Shown here: one piece after another, positions 1-8,667 of the stretch
Position numbering within the stretch: the stretch's first letter is position 1
How the letters are laid out: the number at the start of each line of letters is the position of its first letter
Assembly: GCF_013624435.2 (NCBI RefSeq)
Contig: NZ_CP061768.1
Span: 3,996,001 to 4,060,000, forward strand
Reading direction: 5' to 3'
Origin: Nocardioides campestrisoli
GTDB lineage: Bacteria > Actinomycetota > Actinomycetes > Propionibacteriales > Nocardioidaceae
DNA length: 64,000 nt
Notes under the pieces: model-generated
Databases searched by the model: none
What the model was told of the DNA's origin: nothing
The model's input: only the letters and a program-made list of their open reading frames with translations
Made by a program: the position numbers and the translations under genes

Positions 1-323
1 GGGTGGACCAGGTTGGGCAGCGCCCGGACCGCGTCCTGCCAGGCCTGCTCGGCCTCGCCCTGCGCGGCCTCGGCGGCCTTGACCTCGGCGGACAGCACCT
101 TGGTCCGGGCGAGCAGCTCCTGCTTCTCCTCGCCCTGGGCCTTCGGGATCAGCTTGCCGAGCTGCTTCTGCTCGCTGCGCCGCTCCTCGAAGGCCACGAT
201 CGCCTCGCGCCGCGCGGCGTCAGCGGAGAGCGCCCGGTCGACCAGTTCGGTGGGGGCGCCACGCTTCGCGAGCGAGGCGCGCACCACGTCGGGGCTGTCA
301 CGGAGCACACGGGGATCGATCAT
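1..323 (-). CDS. serS: Seryl-tRNA synthetase, N-terminal part (cut by window start)
   Basis: The gene runs leftward out of the window, so only about the first 107 residues are visible. They begin MIDPRVLRDSPDVVRASL and continue as the long two-helix antiparallel coiled coil (rich in E, Q, K, A) that forms the tRNA-binding arm of bacterial SerRS. The enzyme charges tRNA-Ser in the cytoplasm. The catalytic class II domain lies outside. The ATG at 323-321 is chosen because it gives the standard SerRS N-terminus. A TAGCCT hexamer lies 6 nt upstream (335-330), so the mRNA is probably leaderless. Confidence 0.93.
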   Translation of the reverse strand, partial: MIDPRVLRDSPDVVRASLAKRGAPTELVDRALSADAARREAIVAFEERRSEQKQLGKLIPKAQGEEKQELLARTKVLSAEVKAAEAAQGEAEQAWQDAVRALPNLVH

Positions 324-408
324 GGTCTCAGGCTATCTGCCGGGACGTGGTCGCACTGCGGCCACGTGGAGTCGGACCGCACGGACGCGGCCGGGCATAC
401 TCAGCCAC

Positions 409-1983
409 GTGCTGGATCGATCTCGGAGGAACCTCCTCGCCTGGGCCGCGGTGTGCCTCGCCCTCCTCGCCCTGCTGGCGACCCTGGTCACCTGGAACCG
501 TGCGCCGCTCGCCGGCTTCGACACCTGGACCCGCGACGCCTCCTCGTGGGCGGTAGGCATCGACTGGCTCCGCAGCGTGATGCTGCTGGTCGAGGACGCC
601 TTCAACTCCGTCGGGATGACGGTGCTCACGGTCGTCGTGGCCGTGGCCCTGCTGGTGAAGCGGCATCCCCGCGCCGCCACCCTGGTCGCCGGGGTGATGC
701 TGGCGACGGGACTGGCCACCACCGGCCTCAAGATGCTGCTGTCCCGTGAGCGGCCGGACTGGCAGGAGGCCGTCGGGCTGCACGACACCCTCTCCTTCCC
801 CTCGGGCCACGCCTCCTCGGTCGCCGCCTTCACCCTGCTGCTGTGGGTGCTGGCGAGCATCTTCGTCCGCCGGGCGAGCATGCGCCGCCTGGCCACCGCC
901 GGGCTCGGCGCCCTGTGGTTCCTGGTGCTGCTCGACCGGATCCTGCTGGGCCGGCACTTCCCCAGCGACGTGATCGGCGGGACGCTGCTCGGCGCCGCGA
1001 TGGTGCTGCTCGGACTCGCGCTGCTCGACCCCCGCCCGCGCAGCATCTCCGAGACCACCGAGCCGCTGCCCGAGGTCTACACCTCCCAGCGCCGGCTCGC
1101 GGTCGTGCTCAACCCGATCAAGGTCGAGGACGTCGGGCAGTTCCGGCACCTGGTCACCACGATGGCCCAGGAGTCGGGGTGGCAGGAGCCGGCCTGGCAC
1201 TACACCACCGTGGAGGACCCGGGCACCGGCATGGCCCTCAAGGCCGCGGAGGCGGGCGTCGACCTGGTGCTGGTCTGCGGCGGCGACGGCACGGTCCGCG
1301 AGGTCTGCGCCGCGCTGGCCGGCACCGGCATCCCGGTCGGGATCATCCCCGCGGGCACCGGCAACCTGCTCGCCCGCAACCTCGACATCCCCCTCTACAT
1401 CCGCTCGGCGATCGACGTCGGCCTCAACGGCCAGGACCGGGCGATCGACATGGTCGCGGTCAGCGGCGACGGCATCGACGATGCCCACTTCATGGTGATG
1501 GCCGGCATGGGGTTCGACGCCGCGATCATGGAGGGCGTCAACGAGGACATCAAGAAGCGGATCGGCTGGGTCGCCTACGTGATCTCGGGCCTGAAGTCGC
1601 TGATGTTCCCGGCGTACAAGATCGAGATCTCCGTCGACGGCGCGGAGTACACCACCCACCGGGCGCGCACGGTGGTCGTCGGCAACGTCGGCTACCTGCA
1701 GGCCGGGATGCCACTGCTCCCCGACGCCGCGATCGACGACGGGCTGATCGACGTGGTGATCCTGCACCCCAAGCGGTTCCTGTCCTGGGTGCCGCTGGCG
1801 TGGCGGGTGATGGCCAAGAGCGCCCGGGTCGACGAGACGATCGACCGGCTCACCGGCGCCAAGGTGACGCTGCGCGCGACCACCGACACTCCGCGCCAGC
1901 TCGACGGCGACTCCATCGGGCTCGGCAAGGAGCTGACGATGGAGTGCATCCCGGGCCGGCTGCTGGTCCGGGTCCCCCGCTGA
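409..1983 (+). CDS. PAP2 phosphatase-diacylglycerol kinase fusion membrane protein
   Basis: This 524-residue protein joins two lipid enzymes. Residues 1-210 form a multi-span membrane PAP2 phosphatase with the three family motifs: KMLLSRERP (K108 onward), PSGH (131-134) and GRH...D (181-187). Residues 220-524 form a DAGK/LCB5-type kinase with GGDGT (291-295) and PAGTGN (314-319). It probably both dephosphorylates and phosphorylates lipids such as phosphatidic acid/diacylglycerol or polyprenyl species at the membrane; substrate is not shown. The GTG at 409 is chosen because a CATACT hexamer lies 7 nt upstream and the first membrane helix follows at once. Fusions of this kind are known in Actinobacteria. 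Confidence 0.88.
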   Translation: MLDRSRRNLLAWAAVCLALLALLATLVTWNRAPLAGFDTWTRDASSWAVGIDWLRSVMLLVEDAFNSVGMTVLTVVVAVALLVKRHPRAATLVAGVMLATGLATTGLKMLLSRERPDWQEAVGLHDTLSFPSGHASSVAAFTLLLWVLASIFVRRASMRRLATAGLGALWFLVLLDRILLGRHFPSDVIGGTLLGAAMVLLGLALLDPRPRSISETTEPLPEVYTSQRRLAVVLNPIKVEDVGQFRHLVTTMAQESGWQEPAWHYTTVEDPGTGMALKAAEAGVDLVLVCGGDGTVREVCAALAGTGIPVGIIPAGTGNLLARNLDIPLYIRSAIDVGLNGQDRAIDMVAVSGDGIDDAHFMVMAGMGFDAAIMEGVNEDIKKRIGWVAYVISGLKSLMFPAYKIEISVDGAEYTTHRARTVVVGNVGYLQAGMPLLPDAAIDDGLIDVVILHPKRFLSWVPLAWRVMAKSARVDETIDRLTGAKVTLRATTDTPRQLDGDSIGLGKELTMECIPGRLLVRVPR

Positions 1984-2038
1984 CGCTGGGTCGCTCGCCC
2001 GGCCCTCGCTCCGTGCGCGGTCGCTCCTCGGCGGGCGG

Positions 2039-2647
2039 TCACTCCTCGGCGGGCAGTCCGGTGTCGCGGACCAGGTAGACCCAGGGGAAGGCGAGGAACG
2101 CCACCTCCCAGCCGTCCCGCTCCAGGCGGGAGGAGCGGCCGGTCCACACGACCCGGCGGTGCTCCCACTGCGTGGGGGTGCGTCGTACCCGGTGCTTGAA
2201 CATCGCGGCACCCACCGTGCGCCAGCCCAGGCGGCCGGCTAGCTCGAGCTCGGCCATCTCGTCGAAGGCGGTGATCGGGCCGAGCCACCGCTCCTCGGGC
2301 TCGTCCTTGCCGTCGGTGGCCGGATCTCCGACCGGAGCCGGCTCGGGGTCGGCGCCGAACCGCTGCTGGGCGGCCTGCCGGCTCATCCCCAGCTCGGCGC
2401 CCAGGGTGGCCCAGCTGTGGCCGGCGCCCCGGGCGGCGGAGACCGCCTGGCGCAGCAGCGCCCGGACCTCGGACTCGGCCTGCGCGGTACGCCGGACGAT
2501 CGCCAGGTGGTCCTGCTCGTCGCCGGTCTCGAGCCCCTCCAGGATCGCCGCGCCCAGGGCCTCGGCGAGCCTGTCCTGCCCGGGCGCCTGCTCGGGTGCC
2601 TGCTCGGGTGCCTGCTCGGGCGTCCGGCCGGGGTCAGCGGTCGCCAC
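2039..2647 (-). CDS. Helix-turn-helix DNA-binding protein of unknown family
   Basis: About 202 residues. Near residue 75 there is a typical HTH (GHSWATLGAELGMSRQAAQQRFG, split here as GHSWATLGAELG and SRQAAQQRFG), preceded by a helical stretch and by three copies of an APEQ repeat. The C-terminal 80 residues are Trp-rich and of unknown function. The GTG at 2647 overlaps the end of the upstream membrane gene by 14 nt, which implies translational coupling. It is the best candidate to bind the paired GTCAA-N7-TTGAC sites in the operon promoter at 2867-2911, but that is inference. Confidence 0.7.
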   Translation of the reverse strand: MATADPGRTPEQAPEQAPEQAPGQDRLAEALGAAILEGLETGDEQDHLAIVRRTAQAESEVRALLRQAVSAARGAGHSWATLGAELGMSRQAAQQRFGADPEPAPVGDPATDGKDEPEERWLGPITAFDEMAELELAGRLGWRTVGAAMFKHRVRRTPTQWEHRRVVWTGRSSRLERDGWEVAFLAFPWVYLVRDTGLPAEE

Positions 2648-2864
2648 GGTCGCGGTCCTTGCTGGGCAGCCAGGTGTGGTCGGAGTCGTGGCCGTGTCGC
2701 CACAGGGCACCGAAGGACCAGGCGCCGCCGATGACCAGCGCGACCCCGGCACCCTGGAGGAGCCCGCCGACGAAGCCGTCGTACTGCGTGCCGACGGTGG
2801 CGAGGAGGATCCCGCTCAGGATGAGCAGGAGGATCCCGTTCGTGGACCTGGAGGATGCGTTCAT
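2634..2864 (-). CDS. Small membrane protein co-transcribed with HTH protein
   Basis: A 76-residue protein with two predicted membrane helices (about residues 8-28 and 32-52) and a basic, Asp-rich tail. I do not recognise the family. It is first in a two-gene operon, its 3' end overlapping the HTH gene. The promoter is unusually readable: TTGACA (2899-2894), 17 nt, TACGGT (2876-2871), then 6 nt to the ATG at 2864. The transcript should start at or next to the A of ATG, so it is leaderless. Confidence 0.7.
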   Translation of the reverse strand: MNASSRSTNGILLLILSGILLATVGTQYDGFVGGLLQGAGVALVIGGAWSFGALWRHGHDSDHTWLPSKDRDRGDR

Positions 2865-2911
2865 GCGTCAACCGTAAGTTGACGCTATTGGGGTGTCAAC
2901 CATTTCTTGAC
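2865..2911. promoter_or_regulatory. Promoter with two GTCAA-N7-TTGAC operators
   Basis: Site 1 is GCGTCAAC (2865-2872), 5 nt, GTTGACGC (2878-2885), a perfect 8-bp dyad overlapping the -10 and start. Site 2 is TGTCAA (2894-2899), 7 nt, TTGACA (2907-2912), overlapping the -35. Both share GTCAA-N7-TTGAC, with centres 28 bp apart. The position over the core promoter suggests repression, plausibly autoregulation by the HTH product. Confidence 0.65.
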
Positions 2912-3039
2912 AGCACCTCAGGCACCCGAACTTCCTGAGGAAAACTCTCGGTTCTCGACCGTTGCAACGGTCAAGAGCTGACGGTTTCACCGGGGCCCCG
3001 GTGAAACCGCACACTCACCCAGCCGAGCGAGACGAGCGC

Positions 3040-3435
3040 TCAGGCCTTGGCGTGCGCCACGGCCTCCTCCTCCTCGGGGGAGAGCGGCTGCTCGCTGGAC
3101 CAGGCGGCGACGGTCTTGGCGTAGGTGCGCGCCTCGCTGCGGCCGTGGATGGAGGTCAGCACCACCCCGTCGCCGGCGTCGTCGAGCAGCGCGATGGACC
3201 AGGAGAGGTGGCCGCCGACGTCGCCGAAGGCGTCGTACCGGACGACCGCGAGGTGGCGCAGCGCGCCGCGGGTGGCCTCCTGCAGCGCGGCGACCTCGCG
3301 CCGCAGTCCGCCGACGTCCTCGGGCAGCGCGGCGCCGGCCCGGGGTCGGATCGAGGCGGTACGCCGCATCGCGACGACCGAGAAGACCACGGAGACCAGG
3401 GCCAGGACCAGGGCAGGGACCACGACGAACCACAC
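3040..3435 (-). CDS. DUF4446 family membrane-anchored protein
   Basis: A 131-residue protein with one N-terminal membrane helix (VWFVVVPALVLALVSVVFSV), then a coiled-coil-like stretch (LRREVAALQEATRGALRHLAVVRYDAF cut here at LRREVAALQEA) and the family's conserved RYDAFGDVGGHLSWSIALLD-like core. Function is not known for DUF4446. The GTG at 3435 is chosen because TAGGGT lies 7 nt upstream (3448-3443), marking a leaderless start; a GTG at 3444 would be internal to that promoter. It is divergent from pheA, with only 28 bp between starts. This pairing is common in Actinobacteria. Confidence 0.8.
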   Translation of the reverse strand: MWFVVVPALVLALVSVVFSVVAMRRTASIRPRAGAALPEDVGGLRREVAALQEATRGALRHLAVVRYDAFGDVGGHLSWSIALLDDAGDGVVLTSIHGRSEARTYAKTVAAWSSEQPLSPEEEEAVAHAKA

Positions 3436-3463
3436 GCGGAGCACCCTATGGGACCATCGACCC

Positions 3464-4312
3464 GTGAGCCGCGACCCACGCCCCCGCATCGCCTACCAGG
3501 GCGAGCCCGGGGCCAACTCCCACATCGTCTGCCGGCAGCACTACCCCGACTGGGAGGCCGTGCCGTGCGCCTCCTTCGAGGACGTGTTCGCGGTGGTCGA
3601 GGGCGGGGACGCCGAGCTGGCGATGATCCCGATCGACAACTCGCTGGCCGGCCGGGTCGCCGACATCCACCACTTCCTGCCCGCCTCCAGCCTGCACATC
3701 GTCGGCGAGCACTTCCTGCGGATCGTCTTCAACCTGGTCGCCGTCGAGGGCGCCACGCTGGACACGATCCGGACGGTGCACAGCCACGTGCACGCCCTGG
3801 GTCAGTGCCGCCGGGTGATCCGCGAGCTCGGGCTGACCCCGGTGATCTCCGGCGACACCGCCGGCGCCGCCCGCGAGGTCTCCGAGGCCGGCGACGTCAC
3901 CCAGGCCGCGCTCGCCCCGCCGCTGGCCGCCGAGATCTACGGCCTGCAGGTGCTGCGTACCGACGTCGAGGACGAGGCGCACAACACCACCCGGTTCGTC
4001 GTCCTCTCCCGCGACCTGGTCGAACCGCCGCCGGGCGAGGGGCCGATGGTCACCAGCTTCATCTTCAACGTGCGCAACATCCCGGCCGCGCTCTACAAGG
4101 CGCTGGGCGGCTTCGCCACCAACGGCGTCAACATGACCAAGCTGGAGAGCTACATGGTGGGCGGCCAGTTCGTCTCCACCCGGTTCCTGGCGGAGGTCGA
4201 CGGGCACCCGGCCGACCCGGCGCTCGCCCGGGCGCTGGAGGAGCTCGCGTTCTTCACCACCGAGGTCAAGATCCTCGGCGTCTTCCCGGCGTCCCCGCAG
4301 CGCCGCTCCTGA
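3464..4312 (+). CDS. pheA: Prephenate dehydratase
   Basis: This 282-residue enzyme converts prephenate to phenylpyruvate in phenylalanine synthesis. Residues 1-185 are the PDT domain, opening with IAYQGEPGANSH and carrying the catalytic TRF motif in HNTTRFVVL. The C-terminal ~85 residues are an ACT domain with the phenylalanine-binding ESY element (KLESYMVGGQF), so feedback inhibition by Phe is expected. The GTG at 3464 gives the standard N-terminus. No chorismate mutase domain is present, as usual for the monofunctional actinobacterial enzyme. The promoter must overlap that of the divergent DUF4446 gene. Confidence 0.93.
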   Translation: MSRDPRPRIAYQGEPGANSHIVCRQHYPDWEAVPCASFEDVFAVVEGGDAELAMIPIDNSLAGRVADIHHFLPASSLHIVGEHFLRIVFNLVAVEGATLDTIRTVHSHVHALGQCRRVIRELGLTPVISGDTAGAAREVSEAGDVTQAALAPPLAAEIYGLQVLRTDVEDEAHNTTRFVVLSRDLVEPPPGEGPMVTSFIFNVRNIPAALYKALGGFATNGVNMTKLESYMVGGQFVSTRFLAEVDGHPADPALARALEELAFFTTEVKILGVFPASPQRRS

Positions 4313-4470
4313 CCATTCCCCCTCCCCCGGGCGCGCGGGCCGCCCACGCCGGGCGGGCGGGACATGCGTTTGCGCGTTCGACTGCACACGCGCCCACCCT
4401 GTGGCAGGCTTCGGCGCGGTGACGTGTGACCGCAGGACGGTTCGCAGCGCCGGGCCGACTCGGAGGAGCG

Positions 4471-6525
4471 ATGGAGGGCGTGGGCCTGCTCGTCTGCAGC
4501 GTGCTGCTCTACGCCGGCCTTCCGCTGCTCTACGCACTGCGCCGTAGCCGGGTCCAGTTCCTGCTGCTCTACGCGCACCTGGCCGGCATGCTCGCCTTCG
4601 GCTCCGTCCTCGGCGGGCTCTACCACGTGCCGGTCACCGCGGACCTGGTGCTGCTGCCCGGTGAGCTCGGGTACGCCGGGTTCCTGTTCGCCGCGCTGGT
4701 CACGATCGTCCTCGGTCGCGATCTCCAGGTGATCCGCAACGTGCTGGCGGTCGCCACGGCGGTCACGGCGCTCGGGCTGGTGATCTTCGCCCTGGCCCGG
4801 GCGGCCCTGACGGCCCCCGGTGCGGCCAACCCGTACGGGATCAACCCCGCGTACGCCTACCAGGAGCCGTTGGCGGTGGTGCTCTTCGCCGCGTTCGTGG
4901 TCGGCGAGCTGCTCCTGGTGCTGGCCATGCTCGAGCTGGCGAAGCGCCGCCTCCCGCGGGCACTGATGGGCGTGGTCTACCCCGCCGTCTACGTGGCGGT
5001 GATGCTGGTGCACGGCCTGCTGACCTCGCTGATCAGCGGACAGCCGGTCGGCGCCGAGCTGGTGGACAAGCTCATCGTGACCGTGCTCTTCCTGCCGCCG
5101 CTCCTGCTCTTCGTCGGCCTCTACCGGCCGGTGGTGCACGCCTTCGAGGACCGCCCGCTGCACCTGCGCCACCTGCTCTCCACCTCGCGCGACCCGCTGA
5201 TCGAGGAGCTCGAGCGCGCCTCCTCCCAGCTGGCCGAGCAGCGCTCCCTGGCGTTGGCGACCAGCGCCTCCGTCGGCCGGGTCAACGCCACCGTCGAGCG
5301 GATCCTCGACTCGGCGACCAACACCATCCTGATCGCGCTCGACACCGAGCTGCGGATCACCCACTTCAACGTCGGCGCCCAGGCGCTGCTCGGGTGGACG
5401 CCCCAGGAGGTCTGCGGCCAGGGCCTGGAGGTGCTGCTCCCGGCCGAGGAGATCGCCCGGCACGCCGCGGCGCTGGGCACCGGCCCGGACCTGGCGGACG
5501 TCGTCTCGCTGCAGATGAGCGTCGGGGCCCGCAGGGACTGGCAGATGATCGCCCGGGACGACGTGTGCCCCACGGTCTCGATGAGCGTCACCGAGGTGAT
5601 CGCCGACGGCCACGTCGTCGGCCACGTGCTCTCCGGCGAGGACGTCACCAGCCGGCTCCGGGTCGAGACCGCGATGATGACCGCGCTGAGCCGCGAGCAC
5701 GACGCCCTGGTCCGCCTGCAGGAGGCCGACCGGGTCAAGCAGGAGCTGGTCTCCACCGTCAGCCACGAGCTGCGTACGCCGATCGCCAGCATCACCGGCT
5801 ACACCGAGATGCTCTACGACGGCGCCTACGGCCAGCTGAGCCCCGAGCAGGTCGCCGCACTGGACCGGGTGCTGCGCAACACCGCCCGGCTCGAGCAGCT
5901 CGTCGACGACCTGCTGGTGCTGGAGCGGGTCGAGCAGGCGCCCCTGCCGCTGCTGCGCGAGCCGGTGGACCTGTGCGACGTCATCCGCGGCACCAAGTCG
6001 ATCGTCGCGGAGATGGTGCGTGGCCGGGACCTGAAGTTCAGCGTCTCCCTGCCGGCCAACCCGGTGGTCGTCGACGGCGACCGCGCCGCCCTGGACCGGC
6101 TGGTGATCAACCTGCTCAGCAACGCGGTCAAGTTCACCCCCGGCCGCGGCACCATCGCCCTGCGCGTGGTCGCCGACGCCGGCCAGGCCTGGCTCACCGT
6201 CGCCGACACCGGCATCGGCGTGCCGGTCGAGGACGCCGACCAGGTCTTCGCCCGGTTCTTCCGCTCCAACGAGGCCAACGCCCTGGCCATCCCGGGCTCG
6301 GGGCTCGGCCTCAGCATCGTGCAGGCCGTGGTCGCCGGCCACGGCGGCGAGGTCAGCTTCGCCTCCACCCACGGCGAGGGCACCACGGTCACCGTGAGCC
6401 TGCCGCTGACGGCCGTCGCGCACGACACCACGACGGTGCACCCCGGTCTCACCACTGGGCTCGGCACCGGGGTCAGGACGGGGCTGGGCGAGGGGCTGGG
6501 CACGGGCATGGGCACCGCCGTCTGA
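4471..6525 (+). CDS. Membrane sensor histidine kinase with PAS domain (copy 1)
   Basis: 684 residues. Residues 1-230 hold about seven hydrophobic helices forming an undescribed membrane sensor. A PAS domain follows (about 270-395; LRITHFNVGAQALLGWTPQE). The HisKA box is VSTVSHELRTP with the phospho-acceptor His at 432, and the ATPase domain has the N box NLLSNAVKFTP (N547), DTGIG and GSGLGLSIV. The tail (from ~655) is Gly/Thr-rich with GLGTG-like repeats. The ATG at 4471 is preceded by GGAGGAG. It is a close paralogue of the next gene. No response regulator lies nearby, so its partner is elsewhere. Confidence 0.9.
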   Translation: MEGVGLLVCSVLLYAGLPLLYALRRSRVQFLLLYAHLAGMLAFGSVLGGLYHVPVTADLVLLPGELGYAGFLFAALVTIVLGRDLQVIRNVLAVATAVTALGLVIFALARAALTAPGAANPYGINPAYAYQEPLAVVLFAAFVVGELLLVLAMLELAKRRLPRALMGVVYPAVYVAVMLVHGLLTSLISGQPVGAELVDKLIVTVLFLPPLLLFVGLYRPVVHAFEDRPLHLRHLLSTSRDPLIEELERASSQLAEQRSLALATSASVGRVNATVERILDSATNTILIALDTELRITHFNVGAQALLGWTPQEVCGQGLEVLLPAEEIARHAAALGTGPDLADVVSLQMSVGARRDWQMIARDDVCPTVSMSVTEVIADGHVVGHVLSGEDVTSRLRVETAMMTALSREHDALVRLQEADRVKQELVSTVSHELRTPIASITGYTEMLYDGAYGQLSPEQVAALDRVLRNTARLEQLVDDLLVLERVEQAPLPLLREPVDLCDVIRGTKSIVAEMVRGRDLKFSVSLPANPVVVDGDRAALDRLVINLLSNAVKFTPGRGTIALRVVADAGQAWLTVADTGIGVPVEDADQVFARFFRSNEANALAIPGSGLGLSIVQAVVAGHGGEVSFASTHGEGTTVTVSLPLTAVAHDTTTVHPGLTTGLGTGVRTGLGEGLGTGMGTAV

Positions 6526-6711
6526 GGCTGCCGGACGCGCCCCTGGGCGAGCCCGCCGCAACGGCCCGCCGGTGGTCTGGACCGCGCCCCGACCGATCGG
6601 CCCTGTTGTCCCGATTCCGGGGACGATGCCCGACGGCTCCCTCTACGGTCACCCGGTAAACCGGACCACCGCTCGACCGGACCCACCGCGTAGATAGCCC
6701 AGAAGGTAGCC

Positions 6712-8640
6712 ATGGAAGGGCCTGAACTGTTCGTCGCCTGCGTGGCGGCGTACGCGCTCACCCCCCTGGTGCTGGCGATCCGTCAGACCGTCTTCCAGTT
6801 CGTCCTGCTCTACGGATACATCGCCACCGTGATGGTGGTCGCCGGCCTGGTCGGCCTCTCCCACGAGCTGCCGCTCACCGACACGGTCAGCGTCAGCGCC
6901 GGGGAGACGGCGTACGCCGGGCTGATCTTCGCCATCCTGGTCACCGTCGTGGTCGGCCGCGACCTGCAGGTGGTCCGCAACGTCGTCGTCCTGGTCCTCG
7001 GCGTGCACGTGCTGCTCACGCTGGTCTACTTCATCGACGGCCTGGTGCAGGGCCGGCCGCGGGTCAACGCCGTCCAGGCGATCCCGGCCGAGCTCGCCGG
7101 CTCCTCCCCCTGGGCCGTGCTCGTGGCCGGTCTCCTGGTGGCCGCCGAGGTGGTCCTGCTGGTGTGGCTGCTGGAGATGTGCAAGCGCCGGGTGCCGTCG
7201 CTGGCGATGGTGCTGGTCTACCCGGCGGCGATCACGGTCACCCTGCTGGTCGACGGACTGCTCCACCCCCTCGTCGTACGCCGCGACGCGCTCGGCCTGC
7301 TCGAGCAGGTCGGGCAGGAGGCAGGCGCCCGCCTGCTGCTCGCCTGGGCGCTGATCATGCCGGTCTTCGTCTTCGTGGCGCTCTACCGCAAGCAGGTGCT
7401 GGCCTACGAGGAGGAGCCGCTGCGCCTGGACGCCCTGGGGCGCCTCTCCCGCGACGAGCTGCTGCTCGGCCGGGCGACCGCCACCGTGGAGCGGATCCTG
7501 GACGCCGCGGTCAACACGCTGCTGGTGGCGATGGACACCGACCTGCGGATCACCCACTTCAACGTCGGGGCCGAGCAGCTGCTGGGCTACACCGCCGACG
7601 AGATGCGCGGGCGGACCACCGCCGTCGTGATCGACTACGACGAGGGCCTGCGGCACGCCATGTCCCTGGGCACCGGGAGCCCGGCACTGGACGTGCTCAC
7701 GCTCGCCCAGGTCGCGCACGGCGGCCGGCGCGAGTGGGAGCTGGTGGGCAAGGACGGGCAGCGGCACATCGTCTCCCTGAGCGTCAGCGAGATCGTGGCG
7801 GGCGGCCGGGTGGTGGGCTACCTGGCCGCCGGCGAGGACGTCACCAGCCGGGTACGCAGCGAGCGCGCGATGCTCCAGGCGATGAGCCGCGAGCACACCG
7901 CCGCCCTGGCGCTCCAGGAGGCCGAGGGGGTCAAGCACGAGCTGGTCTCCACCGTCAGCCACGAGCTGCGCACCCCGATCACCAGCATCACCGGCTACAC
8001 CGAGCTGCTCGAGGAGGGCGTCTTCGGCGACCTCAACGAGAGGCAGACCGACGCGCTGCGCCGGGTCATCCGCAACACCGAGCGGCTGGAGAACCTGGTC
8101 GAGGACCTGCTGGTGCTCGAGCGCGCGGAGTCGGGCCTGCTGCAGCTCGACCGGACGCCGATCGACCTCCGCGACGTGGTCGGCGACGTCCAGGACATGC
8201 TGACCGAGATGGTCCGCGGGCGGGACCTGGAGCTGCGCCTCGAGCTCGAGCACGGCCCGATCCAGATCTTGGGCGACCACTCGGCGCTGGAGCGGGTGGT
8301 GCTCAACCTGGTGAGCAACGCGGTCAAGTTCACCCCCGCGGGCGGGCGGATCACCGTCGAGGCGCACGCCCGCGAGGGCTCGGCCGGCCTGCTGGTCTCC
8401 GACACCGGCGTCGGCATCTCCGCGGAGGACCAGGAGCGGCTCTTCGAGCGCTTCTTCCGCACCCACGAGTCCTACAAGAAGGCGGTGCCCGGCACCGGTC
8501 TCGGACTCTCCATCGTGCAGGCGATCGTCGCCGGGCACGACGGCAAGGTGACCGTGATGTCGGCCCCCGGCCGGGGCACCACGTTCGCCGTCTCCATCCC
8601 GCTGGACGCCCGGCTGGGGCGCTTCGGCATCTCGGCCTGA
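6712..8640 (+). CDS. Membrane sensor histidine kinase with PAS domain (copy 2)
   Basis: 642 residues with the same order as the upstream gene: N-terminal membrane region of about seven helices, PAS domain (LRITHFNVGAEQLLGYTADE), HisKA box VSTVSHELRTP (His417), N box NLVSNAVKFTP, DTGVG and GTGLGLSIV. It lacks the Gly/Thr tail. Both paralogues begin MEG and share almost identical PAS and H-box segments, so they arose by tandem duplication. The 186-bp gap allows a separate promoter. The ATG has a weak GAAGG ribosome site. Confidence 0.9.
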   Translation: MEGPELFVACVAAYALTPLVLAIRQTVFQFVLLYGYIATVMVVAGLVGLSHELPLTDTVSVSAGETAYAGLIFAILVTVVVGRDLQVVRNVVVLVLGVHVLLTLVYFIDGLVQGRPRVNAVQAIPAELAGSSPWAVLVAGLLVAAEVVLLVWLLEMCKRRVPSLAMVLVYPAAITVTLLVDGLLHPLVVRRDALGLLEQVGQEAGARLLLAWALIMPVFVFVALYRKQVLAYEEEPLRLDALGRLSRDELLLGRATATVERILDAAVNTLLVAMDTDLRITHFNVGAEQLLGYTADEMRGRTTAVVIDYDEGLRHAMSLGTGSPALDVLTLAQVAHGGRREWELVGKDGQRHIVSLSVSEIVAGGRVVGYLAAGEDVTSRVRSERAMLQAMSREHTAALALQEAEGVKHELVSTVSHELRTPITSITGYTELLEEGVFGDLNERQTDALRRVIRNTERLENLVEDLLVLERAESGLLQLDRTPIDLRDVVGDVQDMLTEMVRGRDLELRLELEHGPIQILGDHSALERVVLNLVSNAVKFTPAGGRITVEAHAREGSAGLLVSDTGVGISAEDQERLFERFFRTHESYKKAVPGTGLGLSIVQAIVAGHDGKVTVMSAPGRGTTFAVSIPLDARLGRFGISA

Positions 8641-8643
8641 GTC

Positions 8644-8667
8644 GTCAGTCCGTCAGTCCGTCAGTCC
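8644..8667. repeat. Three tandem copies of GTCAGTCC
   Basis: Perfect 8-bp units at 8644-8651, 8652-8659 and 8660-8667 lie in the 20-bp gap between two convergent genes and run over the stop codon of the lipoprotein gene. Probably slippage-derived. Confidence 0.8.

Noticed and set aside
328..2211. Long antisense open frame opposite the PAP2-DAGK gene
   Set aside because: Composition is Arg/Pro/Gly/His-rich with no motif; it is a by-product of high GC. The same reasoning removed the antisense frames at 4150-6561, 6649-8538 and 54282-56303 (except the STAS end).
3445..3463. Separate ribosome site for pheA
   Set aside because: The short gap to the divergent DUF4446 start has no AGGAG-like motif; only a partial -10 (GACCAT) is seen, so the start is supported by homology alone.
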